Assembly: GCA_039707655.1 (NCBI GenBank)
Contig: CM077665.1
Location: forward strand, 440,447,531 to 440,511,530
Source of the DNA: Elymus sibiricus
Lineage: Eukaryota; Streptophyta; Magnoliopsida; Poales; Poaceae
Length of the DNA: 64,000 nucleotides
Direction of reading: 5' to 3'
A model generated the notes under the pieces. That model did no database searches, was not told where the DNA came from, and saw nothing but the letters and a program-made list of their open reading frames with translations. Positions 43,194 to 56,370 of this stretch are shown piece by piece. Every line of letters begins with the position of its first letter. Position 1 is the stretch's first letter. Made by a program: the position numbers and the translations under genes.

Positions 43194-44183
43194 TATCGTC
43201 GTTTTCTTACGACAGATGCCATGGGGTGGCTTATCGAGAGTGGTTGGGGCCGAAGGACGCCGACGGACTCCGGGAGCGGGATTGGGCACAAGCGGTGAGG
43301 GACACACGATGTACCCAGGTTCGGGGCCATCCGTGGGAGGTAACACCCCTAGTCCTGCTTGTCTAGTTGATGGGTGACTGGTGTTACAATGGTGCTCCTT
43401 GAGCCATTTCTAGAGGAAGAAGAAGGAGCAGCCGGCTCTTCTTGCCTTGCTACGTGAGAGTGAGAGAGTGAGATGGGGAGAATGCCTGCCCGATGCATGG
43501 GGGGCCTCGGGGGGTTTTATAGGCCAACCCCCCGGCTTACAATATACGCAAGGTACTAAATGGGGGCCCCGGCCGGCAGCCTCCCTAACCGGCCAGCGGC
43601 CCCACAGGCTGGGCCGTCTTGTCGCTCTTAGGGACTACCGGCTGTGCAGTCCCATCGCTGACTGGGGCCCACCAGCCGGCTCTCCTATTGGCCCGCGCCT
43701 ACCTGCCGCGGCACGGGCCGTCCCACGTGACGTCGTCTTGCGCCTGCCAGCCGAAGTCAGCGGTACGGTCGGCTGCGCTATAGCCACGCTGGGGCAGGTA
43801 ATGGAGTAGAGGGCGGCGTGGCCGCACTGTTGCCCCGCTGGGTCTCGATCGGTCAGGGTTAGCGGTACGACCGCCCGGACTGTAGCCACGCGTGCCCGCG
43901 CGTCAGCGGTCTCTGTAGCCACGCCGGAGTCCATCGTGGGGGTCGTGTCCTATCGGTGTACTTGGTCACAGTGGGAGGGGACAAGTGCCTGCCCGTCCAG
44001 AGGTCAGCAGGAGGGCCGGCCGCGGAGCGGCCGGCTGCGGGCTGGGCGGCCGGCTCCTGTCCAGCCAGCCGTGGGCCAGCCGGCCGCTCGCCAGCCGGTC
44101 ATGGACCAGCCGGCCGTATAGTTTTTTTTAAAAGGGGCTTGAACTCCCTTGTCTTGGCATACCCAGGGGTAATATCCCCGTCA
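43194..44183 (-). repeat. 5' LTR of element B
   Basis: 990 bp matching 5151-6152. The terminal TG is mutated to TA at 43194-43195. TATA box TATAAAA at 43521-43515 (minus). Confidence 0.88.
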
Positions 44184-44188
44184 CTAGA

Positions 44189-45992
44189 GCATGAATCTTT
44201 GTCTTCACTATCCTCTCATGACTCTTTTGGTTCTTGATGATCTCAGTCACATTCTTTTCTTTCCCTTGGATAGTGCTAATGAGATAGGACATTTGATCAC
44301 TCTTCATCCTTGGAATTTGAGCACTAGTGGTTCTAGTTGCCTCTGCCTCTGCCCCTGCCTGTGTTGTAGCTGAAGTGGGATGTGTAGGATCCATCACCAC
44401 AACGTTGTCCTCGAAGTCTGGCTGGAGTGGCAGGTGTGGACGATCAAGTGCATATTGGCTCTTTCCAACTTTGGAATTGATGAGCATCTGAATATATGGA
44501 GCATATCCACAAGATCTCTTCTGATCAGCAGCTGTCCTATTGATTGTCTCAACAATCAAATCCATTCCCTGAATCTGATGTGGGCATGTACATGGTGAAG
44601 CATGTTTATGGAGGACCCCCTGATCATCTTGTCATCTCCAGTCTTTGGCATCAAAGTATGCCTCATGATAGTGTTGATGGTGGGTAGTCCTGCTTTCAAG
44701 AAGTAGATAGAGTCAAGCTTGTGAGTCTTCACATATGCAGTGGGGATAGGATTATACATATTGGCCATGGAGTTGTGGTTCATCTTGGCCTCAGCATACA
44801 CATCAAGATCTCCTTCTTGAATCTTCGGGGCTCCTAAGATGGTAGCCCACTCATCAATAGAAGACTGGTATCTGGTGACCTCAGTCATCCATACAATTCT
44901 TCTATCTGGATAGAAATGAGTTGTGGAATAGAATTGCATGATCATCTCATCATTCCATGTAGTGAACTCTCTGCCAACAAATGCATCAATATCAATAGCC
45001 TTGAAGTTCTCTAGCACATGAGGGAAGTAGTCTTCATTTTCCTTGATGAACTTCCAATCAACGTATCTCATGTCGCTAACTGCTGGACTCTTGTCTAACA
45101 AGACAATCTCATAAAAATATTGTTGCTCCTTGGTATGGAAGCAAGCATCTACAACAGTCATTCTCTTGACATAATGTGGATCATCTGCTCTCCATTTCCT
45201 CAACCCTTGGTCCTTTCTCTTCTTCATGTCCTCTGCCACTAGGTGATCATCATTGTGCTCTGGTAGGTGAGGTCTCAGTTTCCTCAACACAGCAACATCT
45301 TCCTCTTCTTCCATGGTGGAAGATCTCTTATTCTTCTCGGCAAGAGGAATATCTCTGATGGTCCTCTTGGGCTTAGGGGCAGCTGGCTTCTTGGGAGCAG
45401 TTGGTTTAGCCTTGGAGGGTGGCTTGCTAGGCATAACATCAGCCAACAACTTCTTCTTCTTCTTGGAAGGAGGAGGGTTTGTAGCTGGTTCTTCCTCTTC
45501 CTCTTCTCATGCTCAGCTGGGCCTTCAGACATAGATGTTGGCCTGCCTTGGACATGAATGGTCTCTTCCTCTCTTTCTTCTTCTGAGCTGGCTTAGCCAA
45601 AGACTTGGTCTGCCTGGAGGAGGTAAGATTTTCAAGAGTGATAGTCATCCCTCTCTTGGCAGTCTCAGGAGCTCTCATGTCATCTGTGCTAGCATATTCT
45701 TTCCTTATAGGCCTCCTGGAAGAAGTGACCTCTTTAGAATTTTTCTTGGCAGCTCTTTCTTTCTTATCTTGCTGCTTCTTGTTGCTTCTTGGCTATCAAC
45801 TCTTCAGGCACAAAATCAGCATCTTCTTCATCTGACTTAAGCTTTCTCCTGGCCTTAGTGGCTGCCTTGGGCAAACCATGAGAACTGGGGGGTGACAGGG
45901 TCTTCTGAAGAACTAGCCTCAGGGCTAGTGCCTGGATCACTGTCTATGCTCTGCTCTCTGAAGTTGTTTCGACTATCATCTGTTCCAGACAT
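44189..45992 (-). pseudogene. Env-position ORF of element A, N-terminal and central part
   Basis: From ATG 45992-45990 (MSGTDDSRNNFREQ) the minus strand reads an acidic/basic low-complexity N-terminus with Lys-rich stretches (KPTAPKKPAAPKPKRTIRD), then a globular part: RMTVVDACFHTKEQQYFYEI, YFPHVLENFKAIDIDAFVGR, FYSTTHFYPDRRIVWMTEVT, IDEWATILGAPKIQEGDLDV and, after a shift near 44560, MDLIVETINRTAADQKRS. It runs into the B junction at 44189 and is continued at 5145-4817. At least three frameshifts are visible (near 45680, 45450 and 44560). The globular part looks like the 'putative plant transposon protein' domain found in many plant LTR elements; its role is unknown. No signal peptide or membrane segment. 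Confidence 0.6.
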
Positions 45993-46865
45993 GTTGAACT
46001 GACCCTCTGAATAGATGTAGAAGAGTGGAGGGGATAAGCATCACAAAACACAACCATTTTGCCAAAATCGAACTCAAAATCTTAGTTTTAGAATTCTGCT
46101 ATATGGGTTTCAGTTCCACCGAGATTTAGTTTCCGGAGTCTCCAAGACTGACTTTCACCTTAACAGAAATTTGGCCACCTTTTCGGTTTCACCAAAAAAG
46201 GTAACTCGGTCTCACCAAGAAAGTTCTCGGAAACCCTAAACCCGAATCGGTAGTACCGACTCGTTTGCACTCAGTGACACCGAGACGCATATGGTGGAAC
46301 CCTAAACCTAAAAAAATTTGTTCGACTAATCTAATCTAGTTTTCTCGTGGATGGGAACATTGCAATCCGTGGCAAAAGTTGGAACATGACCTAATGCGCA
46401 AGAATCAGAACTTGGAGCGCAATAGGAGCTGAGATCTTACCCTAATGCGGTGAAGACCTCTCTACGGCGGCAACGGCGGAGATGATTTTCGTTGACTCCG
46501 GCGGTGAGGGCGCACGAGAGACAAGTTTGAAGTCCGAAGACATGAGCGGCGGCAACAGGGGGTTGTGGGAGACCAAGTGTTTGAAGAATTTTTCAATCTC
46601 GGGTCTGCGGGTATATATACCCGCCTGCTGTCGGTGACACCGATGCCAAAATTTTGGTGCCACCGAGTCACTTAACTTCCAGAAGACAGAGAAACCCGGT
46701 GAAGCTGAGATTTTAATGTCGGTGGTACCGAGGTTCAAAAACCAGATCAACCCTAGTGCTTCGATGAAACCGAGTTTTTGGAGTTGGTTACACCGAGTGG
46801 CGCATGGGAGGTTTTGAAAGTTAGCTCTTGTCAAAACGGAACTCCGAGTGCTCCTCACACAGAGG
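45993..46865 (-). promoter_or_regulatory. Internal promoter, leader and intron before the env-position ORF of A
   Basis: On the minus strand a TATA box (tatatata, 46619-46612) in a GGCGGG...CCCGC context is followed by an ATG at 46543 opening 34 codons that end in TAG at 46444-46442. A donor GTAAGATC starts at 46440 and an acceptor CTATTCAG ends near 46007, 15 nt before the ORF start. Both sides of the TATA box carry TCGGTnnnACCGA-type palindromes (for example TCGGTGACACCGA near 46634 and TCGGTGGTACCGA near 46720), the same motif as in the LTR. The 34-codon frame could be an upstream ORF or a first coding exon. Confidence 0.5.
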
Positions 46866-48965
46866 TGTAGGGTAACGCAGCAGAAAACAAAAATTTTCCG
46901 ACCTACGCACCAGCCCAGGACCACTATGGAGACTGCATACAAGGTTTGATCTTTTCGTTACCGACTCGTAGCGCAGCGGAAGTAGAGTCGATGACGATCG
47001 GCGGTGCAGATCCCCGCAGCTAGGATTTACAACCTCCCAACCGCGAGGATGTATACCCTCATTTGCCCCTCGGACAGCCCTCCGGGAGGCGGTCGGACAG
47101 TCCCCCGGACGGTGTGGCGGACAGCCCTTCGGGAGGACCTTCGAAACTCGGACGGTCACACGGACAGCCCTTCGGGAGGCACTCTCGAACTAAGACCGAA
47201 ACTACGATCTCTCTACAGAGTTGCACACATACGGTGTCATCTATCCGGCAGGGCTTCGCCGTCCAGAACTAGTTCCCACCGGAACCCAGACAGCCTTTCG
47301 GCTCTACGAAATTATTTCACTGGGAGGGAGAGAGAAAGCCAGATCATGCATGGCACTTGTATGTGAGAAGGGATGAGGTTTGGGCAGCCCCCTCACCTCC
47401 TATTTATAGGAAAACCAAGGGGTAGGAAGGGTATTAAAAAATACCAAAAATGCCCATGAAGGAAACACTTTCCAAGGGCAAAAAGGGGAAAGCCAAAGAA
47501 CAAGTGGCGCTCCATGGAGGAGCACCACATGTGGCCGGCCACCCTCTTGGTGGGGCCCCCCAAAGGGGGTCCTCATCCATCCATCCCTTCTAGAAGCCTT
47601 TTGGGAAAATATCCCAAAAGGTGACTTTCCAAAAATATCCCAAAAAGCACTTTCACTATTCACGACGACATTTTTCAGCGTCCATTCGAACTAAAAATAT
47701 TTATGTGGGCTTAGAACATTTCCAGTACCCACTAAAATAATTTTCAATGCGCTCCGGAACAATTCCGGATTAGTGATTTTCATCTGCGAAAAGCATCTGA
47801 AGTGGTTCCGGCAGCTCCGGAACATTTCCGTTTTTTCTTCCGGAAAATTCCCAGAAGTGTCCAGAATGATTCCGGCACCCTCCAAGAATTATCAGGCATG
47901 TGCCAAAACCAATTTGACTTAATGGTATCCCCTGAAACAACTTTTCAGTTTTACCGAAACTCTTCCGGTGTTCTCTCTGCGGAACTTTTCCGCTGTCCGG
48001 AACTTTTCCGGTGATTTTCTCTCAGACTCCCTGTCTAGTATTCAGCAGATAGATGACCCTTAAGCGTGTGACCGTATAGGTTCGGTGAAGTATAGACATG
48101 ACCTGGAACCCCTTCCGATCAATGATCAACATCGGAGCCGTGGACACCCATATTGACCCCTATACCCACACGAATGAATATTCGAGTGAACCTCCAGTTG
48201 CCGTGTGCTATTCCTGTTGCTTCGCGATATGTTACAAATACCCGAGGTGTGACATGTTGGCATCCCCGTGGATCAACAACTTGTCCACTATGCCAGTTAC
48301 CTCGTTACCGGTATTGTTCTCTTTTCTCGTTCCTGTGATCCGGCATCCCCGTGATCAAATCACAAAGTGTCTGGCCAGACGATGATGGATACCGTAACAC
48401 TGAGAGGGCCCAGAGATATCTCTCCATCGTCGGAGGAGCAAATCCCAATCTTGATCTATCAAGTTACTTGACATACTTTCCCATGAACCCGTAAGCCGCC
48501 GTAATAGCCATCCAGTTACGGATGACATTTAACAAACCCCAAAGTTCATGAATCAAGCATGAAGAAACTCGATACTCTCATGGTATGAGGAATCATGCAA
48601 ACGTTAACCATCTCTGTGTTATTAACCATTTAACTTGTGACGAATGTATCTCATAGCATAACATCAATTCGGGTCGATTCAACACAAATGTTCTTCTAAC
48701 ATTGTGCCCTCAAAATTGCTGGCATAGACATGCCCATGATCAGGAAAACAGAACCATCATGCAACACTTGAGCTAGTCTTAGAGGCCAGACTAGGAATAC
48801 ATTTTACCGTTTATTATTCCACACATCCATATGAGTCTTCCTCCGAGCCTCGTGGTTATTGTAGACTCGAGAACCATAGCAGTTATAGCATGGAACATAA
48901 ACCTAATTATGAACAGGGAGATAATCAATAACATTTATTATTGCCTCTAGGGCATATCTCCTACA
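46866..48965 (-). repeat. 3' LTR of element F
   Basis: 2100 bp. TATA box TATAAATA at 47408-47401 (minus). Upstream inverted repeats at 47504-47527 (one mismatch) and around 47594-47618. Confidence 0.86.
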
Positions 48966-51900
48966 GACTCCCACTTGCACTAGAGTCAATAATCTAGTTA
49001 ATGCTAATGCACTTTACACCTGTGGCACACTGGTGTAAAATATGCTTCGCATGTGGTATAGCCTGATGTCCAACGGATCTGACGACTTCAGCTCCGTGTG
49101 TAACTTTGCATATCCTTGCGTTTTCATGCTTTTACAAAATTCATATTTTGTGTGGACTTGGCTTTGCATATGTGTGAATCATTGGTCAAAACCTGATTCC
49201 TCAGACTGAGCTATGGAGCAACTAACTGCAATAGTGTCCCATAGACCAAAGCCATCTTGGAACCATACTAAGTTCATGAATGAACTATATGATTCAACAA
49301 CTTCTTTGTCGCTTCTAAAGCATCAACATACTTAGCCTTTGTTATAGAATTCGCCATAGTATCTTGTTTGGAACAATTTCCAACTACCGTGCCACCATGT
49401 TGTGTATTACACAAAACCCTTAACTTAAATCAAAAATCGCATGGAGCATTGATGAAGACTGTATCGATGTAATTACTTACAATGAGCACTTCATAATCTC
49501 TGCTTGCGAGAAAACATGTCATCAGTACTGCTCTAGTACTCAATGACATCTTTCACTGTTGTCCCATGATCAGTACTTTGATCACTTCGGTATCTATACT
49601 CGCAACAACTTAGGAGTATTGGACATATCTGGTTGTTTTTACATACCATGGAATACATGATTAATCCAAACACAAGAGTGTGTGGAATCACCATCATGTA
49701 TTTTGTTCATGAGTGTTTTGAGACACCGAGTCTTGCAAAACTCTTTCCATGTGACTTCGGCAAGAATCACTCCTTGGCGTTTTAAATGCTAAAAGGTTTT
49801 AGCACCTTGTCAATATGTATTCATTGCTTAGCCCCATTAGGTAAATCTATCTCCATAGATCATCATGCCTAATATTGAGGCTATTTAGCCTAAGTACTTC
49901 ATCGAAAAACTATTTTCAAATGAAGTAATAATTCGTGTCAAGAAATTTTATTTCCAATTTAACAATGTGTCAAGCACACAAGGTTTTTAGAAATATTATT
50001 ATGCTCCCACTTACTTTCTTGAATCACAAGCATCTTCGTTACCCATTGATGAAGTCAAACCCCTTTGACCATTTCATCAAAACACAAAGAATCCAACTCC
50101 TCTTTGCTCTCTTCTGTCCATCGCTGGAACTCTGAAGTTTGCATACCTACTAGCATCCTCTGGATCGACAAATTACTTTGGACTGTATCACATACAAGTC
50201 CTAGGTTTCATTTCCATCAGATGGAAATCCTTTTGTCATCCATGTTTCATATCTCATGATTGAAATATGTATTAATTGCTAGTTCAACCTGAACCGACTT
50301 TAAGCATCGCTACGGTGAGACAATCTCATCGTAGTCAACTCCTTGAACTTGTTATTGCAACAAGTCGAGCTTTATGGATAAAACATTTTATCCGTATCAG
50401 TTTTTAGTTCCAAAAATATTTGTTAGACTCTAAGTCTTCCGAAAGGTGTATCAAGATTTTAATCTTGAATCACTTATATGGAAACTATCTCGGATTGTAT
50501 TGGCATTTAGCCAATTCTGGAGTCAGGGCCCATCAACGCTTCCTTGTGTATTGTAGGTATACTGTTGTCTAACAACAATATCTCGTTTGCGCACCTGATA
50601 GGTTTGCACAAGCTTTTCCTACGTGGTTCAGCTGCAAGTTCGACCGAAGTCCATACATTTTATTGTAGAGACTTCCGTATCAGTCGCAGTAGGAAACTCC
50701 GAAATCACTTCCAAGGTTCCTTTCCTTTGATCCGATGACGAAGATACTGGTTATCTCGTTGAGTTGCACTGTCCTCTCACTCACCTTTTGTAAGAACTAT
50801 TCTCTTTAAAAGCATACCGTTTTGCGGCAAAATCCTTTGCCTCGGTATAGTGGTGGGGGAATACCCAATGACTTGGGATAACCTTACAAAGTAGCACTTG
50901 TCTGATTTGGAATAGGTTTGTAACTTTTTACACAAGCCCCATATTCCAAATGTTAAGAGAAGATATAACATGGTTGGGCGTACCATACCATGGCATCATT
51001 TCAACAGACCCGATGGAGCTCTTTTCAGTGTAAAAGTCGCAGTCTCTAAAGCATCACTCTTTAAAAGGGATAATGGCAAATCTATTTATGTCATCTTTGA
51101 TCTTACCATGTCATAAATGGTTCGATTACATCTTCACGGACTTTCCACTTGCAGTGGTGTTCCGGGAGGTGCAAGTTATGAAACCCCTTTCACAACTCAT
51201 CAGACATTTGCTAAACTTGTAACTCAAATATTCCTTTCTGCAATCGAATTGTAGAAACATAATTTTCTTGTTACAATATTTTCTTCTTCATTTTGAAAAC
51301 CTTTCGAATGATTTCAAAAGATCCAGACTCACGTCTTATCAAGTAAATATCCATATATCTACTTGAGTCATTTCTGAAGATAGATAAATCCACTACTTGC
51401 AACAACATTTATTGGACTACACACATCATAATGTATGATCACCAATATGTTCTTTGCTCGTTCCTTATGGCCTATGAACGGTATTTCAGTCACTTCACTT
51501 TTCAGAGGAAAGTTGCAAGTGTCAGATGATTCAAAATCAAATGACTTCAAAATCCATCATAATGGACTTTTCCATGCGGGTTTCTCCAATGTGACCAAAT
51601 GCAGTGCCACACACATGTGGTATTCTTTTAGTCTTGCGACATTTAGCATCAGTGTTATGGATGTATCATATTACCATCAATATTCACAACATACATCCCA
51701 TCCTGGATGGAAGCATGGCCCTTCATGTTATTCATAACACCGAACATAAAAGTTCTCTTATGAATAACCTTCTTGCAAGATACCTTATGCAAAGGGCTAG
51801 AGTATATGAAACTCTAAATGAATTATAAAAGTAAATATAGAGGTAATGTATTATTATCAATATTCATAACATACATCTCATTCATAATGAAAGTATGGCC

Positions 51901-54252
51901 CTTATGTTATTCATATCACCGAACATCAAAAGTTCTCTTTTGAACAACCTTCTTGCAAGATACCTTATGCAAAGGGCTAGAGTATGTAAAACTCTAAAAT
52001 GATTTATGAAAATAAATACATATGGTAATACACCGATGGAAAGTATAGTACCATTTACTATATTCCCAGCGTGTATCAAAACCTCATCCCTGGCTAGTCT
52101 TTCAGGCCATAGTAGTTTTTACATCAAGTTGCAACAGAATGCAATCGAGCGGGTATCTTTTTGATTAACTCACAATACCCAAGAATCAGTGATTAACATG
52201 TTTAACCATAATTCCCAAGAACTATATCTTTGACCAGCCTTCTATACATCAAAAACTTGTATGACATTCATACATGAGCTGGATATTCCAGTCTTTTTTC
52301 CTTCTGCCTTCATACTTCTAACAGTTTAACTTTCAGTATTTCTCCTACTGTCAGAAGAAGCATCCAACTTAAGAGTGGCGTTAGCCCCGGACTTCCTAGG
52401 CGTGAAAGTTTCACTAACACCCTTCGGACACTTCCTTTCTCTTTAAGGTGTTTGTTTTATTCACCTTTCATCATATGACAGGCGTTCTTCTGGATCCCTC
52501 TCTTATCAGTCTAATGCATAGTAAACTCCTTTACTAATAGTTTGCAAACAAACATTGCTTTGGATATCTCATATCTTTTAGCCTTTGTCTGTCTCTGAAA
52601 ATGATTTTCAGATTCCATGAATATCACATAACTATCCAAACTTTCGAAGTTCGGGTCTCATGGAAGCAAACATATTGCACTTGACTGAAACGGAATTCTA
52701 GCTTTTGGATCGATGGACGAGAGTCACATGATCCATAGCATTAGCGGGAGAATACCGAAAGCATGCGATAAGACAAGTCCTTCTCGACACTCTTGAGGAC
52801 AATCCTCACATTACGTTACCAACCGTAAAGTTTTAACCAGATATTTAACAGCTTATTCAATTTTAACAGGGAAGGTGGAAAGGCGAGCCATTCTTCTACA
52901 ACTATTATGCAAATCACACTTAGACAGTGTCCATAATTAATTGCACTAAGAATTAAAAGAATTAATTCTAAAGTGCGCTCCCACTCAAATCAATATCTCT
53001 CATAGTGTTTCAATTCAATGCCACGGTTCGAGATGAACTCAAATGGCGCAAACTTCAATCGGTAGGCAAACTTGCTGATCACATCTCTATGTGATTCTTC
53101 TTCATCTTTCGATGCGTGTGTTCCGAGCTCAGGACTGTCCTGCCTGAACGTCAAGACGACCAAGTGATCTCGCTATGAGGTCTCAACTCACCCGCCTCAC
53201 ACTTCTCTAATCGTTCGCACCCATGGAGATCATGTGATGCCCCGAAGAGATAGGTGCCGTGACGGTGCTACACTTGGGAGAACACTAACTACTTGATATT
53301 TTAAGTGAGAGATCACCCTAATAAAAAGCGACTACCGCGCAATCAAAAAGGGTGCATCATAAGGGATAAACATCTCAGGCAATTCATAATAGCATGATAT
53401 GGTATAGCCCTTTCTGACGGAGAAGTCTTTCATTTCTTCGTCTCCGGCATTCGCGTTGGTGTTCACCTTCGCGAAGATTGCCACCACCTTGTCGATGCAC
53501 CAAATAATATTGCTATCTCTATAGCTAATAAAATAAGTGCATTACTTAAGGTTGACACGCAGGTCATTAAAGTGACAATCGTATGGCTCCAGCCATCATG
53601 CCGAATCATGACACGCAGGTCATGTTAATATTACATCATATAGTCATCTCATACATAATCAAATTAATATGAGCACTGCTATACCACATCATATGCACAT
53701 GCAAACCATCCTGCAAAACCAAGTTAGACGCCTCTAATCGGTTCATGCAAAAACTTGTTTTACGTGGCTTCTAAGGTTTCGAAACAAACCGAAGCTACCA
53801 ACGTCCATCATCAAGCATGATAATCCAAGTCGCTAGATTAACATTGCAGGGTGTATGAAACACGAGATAATAAAATCTCGAGCCCCATTTTAAACTTCGT
53901 CATACGCATGACCCCCGTGCAGATCATATCTGCATTGCCCTTTTGTCTACGAAATTTCATCTTTCTTTTTAACTATGGTGGAATTCAATGAACTGTTAGC
54001 ACTTCGTTGATCAATCAGGATCGCGGATTGCCAGAACATTGAAACTCCACCATGTTGTTATCAAGATCAGAAATCTGCAAATTCCAAGGAAGCAACAAGA
54101 ACATCGGGTAACAGATTTCATCTGCTACCCGCACAAATAAATTTCAGTAATAGAACTCATCTACTACCTAATTATATTGTGCAACGCCCATACATCTCTA
54201 TGTATTCTAGATCGCAACCTGCATCTACGCATAGCACGCCTCATGATGCCAC
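48966..54252 (-). pseudogene. Decayed Copia interior of element F
   Basis: Only traces of coding are left. The clearest is a GAG-pre-integrase/integrase piece at 51550-51368 (MKSFDFESSDTCNFPLKSEV, then FIGHKERAKNILVIIHYDVC). The rest is AT-rich with stops in all frames. A diverged tandem duplication lies at about 51661-52024. The primer site TGGCATCATGAG at the right end and the purine tract at the left end confirm orientation. Confidence 0.6.
51661..52024. repeat. Tandem duplication of about 180 bp inside element F
   Basis: Two consecutive units share long blocks such as CTTGCAAGATACCTTATGCA and AAGGGCTAGAGTAT. They differ at about 10-15% of sites by eye, so the duplication is not recent. 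Confidence 0.7.
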
Positions 54253-56343
54253 TGTAGGGTAACGCAGCAGAAAACAAAAAATTTCTGACCTACGCACCAG
54301 CCCAGGACCACTATGGAGACTGCATACAAGGTTTGATCTTTTCGTTACCGACTCGTAGCGCAGCGGAAGTAGAGTCGATGACGATCGGCGGTGCAGATCC
54401 CCGTAGCTAGGATTTACAACCTCCCAACCGCGAGGATGTATACCCTCATTTTCCCCTCGGATAGCCCACCGGGAGGCGGTCGGACAGTCCCCAGGACGGT
54501 GTCGCGGACAGCCCTTCGGGAGGACCTTCGAAACTCGGATGGTCACACGGACAGCCCTTCGGGAGGCACTCTCAAACTAAGACCGAAACAACGATCTCTC
54601 TACAGAGTTGCACACATACGGTGTCATCTATCCGGCAGGGCTTCGCCGTCCAGAACTAGTTCCCATCGGAACCCAGACAACCTTTCGGCTCTACGAAACT
54701 ATTTTGCTGGGAGGGAGAGAGAAAGCCAGATCATGCATGGCACTTGTATGTGAGAAGGGATGAGGTTTGGGAAGCCCCCTCACCTCCTATTTATAGGAAA
54801 ACCAAGGGGTAGGAAGGGTATTCAAAAATACCAAAAATGCCCATGAAGGAAACACTTTCCAAGGGCAAAAAGGGGAAAGCCAAAGAACAAGTGGTGCTCC
54901 ATGGAGGAGCACCACATGTGGCCGTCCACCCTCTTGGTGGGGCCCCCCAAAGGGGGTCCTCATCCATCCATCCCTTTTAGAAGCCTTTTGGGAAAATATC
55001 CCAAAAGGTGCCTTTCCAAAAATATCCCAAAAAGCACTTTCACTATTCACGACGACATTTTTCAGCGTCCGTTCGAACTGAAAATATTTATGTGGGCTTA
55101 GAACATTTCCAGTACCCACTAAAATAATTTTCAATGCGTTCCGGAACAATTGCGGATTAGTGATTTTCATCTGCGAAAAGCATCTGAAGTGGTTCCGGCA
55201 GCTCCGGAACATTTCCGGTTTTTCTTCCGGAAAATTCCCAGAAGTTTCCAGAATGATTCTGCCACCCTCCAAGAATTATCAGGCATGTGCCAAAACCAAT
55301 TTAACTTAATGGTATCCCCTGAAACAACTTTTCAGTTTTACCAAAACTGTTCCGGTGTTCTCTCTGCAGAACTTTTCCGGTGTCCGAAACTTTTCCGGTG
55401 ATTTTCTCTCAGACTCCCTGTCTAGTATTCAGCAGATAGATGACCCTTAAGCGTGTGACCGTATAGGTTCGGTGAGGTATAGACATGACCCGGAACCCCT
55501 TCCGATCAATGATCAACATCGGAGCCGTGGACACCCATATTGACCCCTATACCCACACGAATGAATATTCGAGTGAACCTCCAGTTGCCGTGTGCTATTC
55601 CTGTTGCTTCGCGATATGTTACAAATACCCAAGGTGAGACATGTTGGCATCCCCGTGGATCAACAACTTGTCCACTATGCCAGTTACCTCGTTACCGGTA
55701 TTGTTCTCTTTTCTCGTTCCCGTGATCCGGCATCCCCATGATCAAATCACAAAGTGTCTGGCCAGACGATGATGGATACCGTAACACCGAGAGGGCCCAG
55801 AGATATCTCTCCATCGTCGGAGGAGCAAATCCCAATCTTGAGCTATCAAGTTACTTGACATACTTTCCCATGAACTCGTAAGCCGCCGTAATAGCCATCC
55901 AGTTACGGATGACGTTTAACAAACCCCAAAGTTCATGAATCAAGCATGAAGAAACTCTATACTCTCATGGTCTGAGGAATCATGCAAACGTTAACCATCT
56001 CTGTGTTATTAACCATTTAACTTGTGACGAATGTATCTCATAGCATAACATCAATTCGGGTCGATTCAACACAAATGTTCTTCTAACATGGTGCCCTCAA
56101 AATTGCTGGCATAGACATGCCCATGATCAGGAAAACAGAACCATCATGCAACACTTGATCTAGTCTTAGAGGCCAGACTAGGAATACATTTTACCGTTTA
56201 TTATTCCACACGTGCATATGAGTCTTCCTCCGAGACTCGTGGTTATTGTAGACTCGAGAACCATAGCAGTTATAGCATGGAACATAAACCTAATTATGAA
56301 CAGGGAGATAATCAATAACATTTATTATTGCCTCTAGGGCATA
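54253..56343 (-). repeat. 5' LTR of element F, outer end rearranged
   Basis: Matches 46866-48965 up to GGGCATA at 56343. Where ATCTCCTACA should follow, the sequence instead repeats a 29-bp piece ending TTTATTATTGCCTCTA (56342-56370) and then enters element A. TATA box at 54795-54788 (minus). Perfect stems upstream: GTGGTGCTCC/GGAGCACCAC (54891-54915) and CCTTTTGGGA/TCCCAAAAGG (54984-55008). Confidence 0.82.
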
Positions 56344-56370
56344 ATCAATAACATTTATTATTGCCTCTAC

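Larger units (their letters stand above)
5151..44183 (-). mobile_element. LTR retrotransposon B, Ty3-gypsy (Tat-like) with antisense gene, minus strand
   Basis: LTRs 5151-6152 and 43194-44183, flanked by a perfect ctaga duplication (5146-5150, 44184-44188). On the minus strand the order is 5' LTR, primer site TTGGCGCCCACCGTGGGGC, gag and protease (43168-40080), reverse transcriptase (30632-29908), RNase H and integrase (21248-18538), a 0.7-kb gap, an antisense spliced gene (plus strand, 6691-17866), polypurine tract and 3' LTR. The gag-PR-RT-RH-IN order defines gypsy; the antisense ORF of the 'putative gypsy type transposon' family next to the 3' LTR is typical of Tat-like plant elements. Coding capacity is lost through stops, a frameshift and the insertions of C, D and E. 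Confidence 0.85.
46866..56370 (-). mobile_element. LTR retrotransposon F, Copia type, minus strand, decayed
   Basis: LTRs 46866-48965 and 54253-56343 run TGTAGGGTAACG...(CTCCTACA) on the plus strand. On the minus strand the LTR begins TGTAGGAGATATGCCCTAGA, the start typical of BARE-related Copia elements. The primer site TGGCATCATGAG sits at about 54251-54240 and the polypurine tract AAGTGGGAGTC at about 48976-48966. The outer end of the right LTR is rearranged, so no target duplication can be shown (agagg precedes 46866). Sampled LTR difference is about 4%. Confidence 0.82.
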
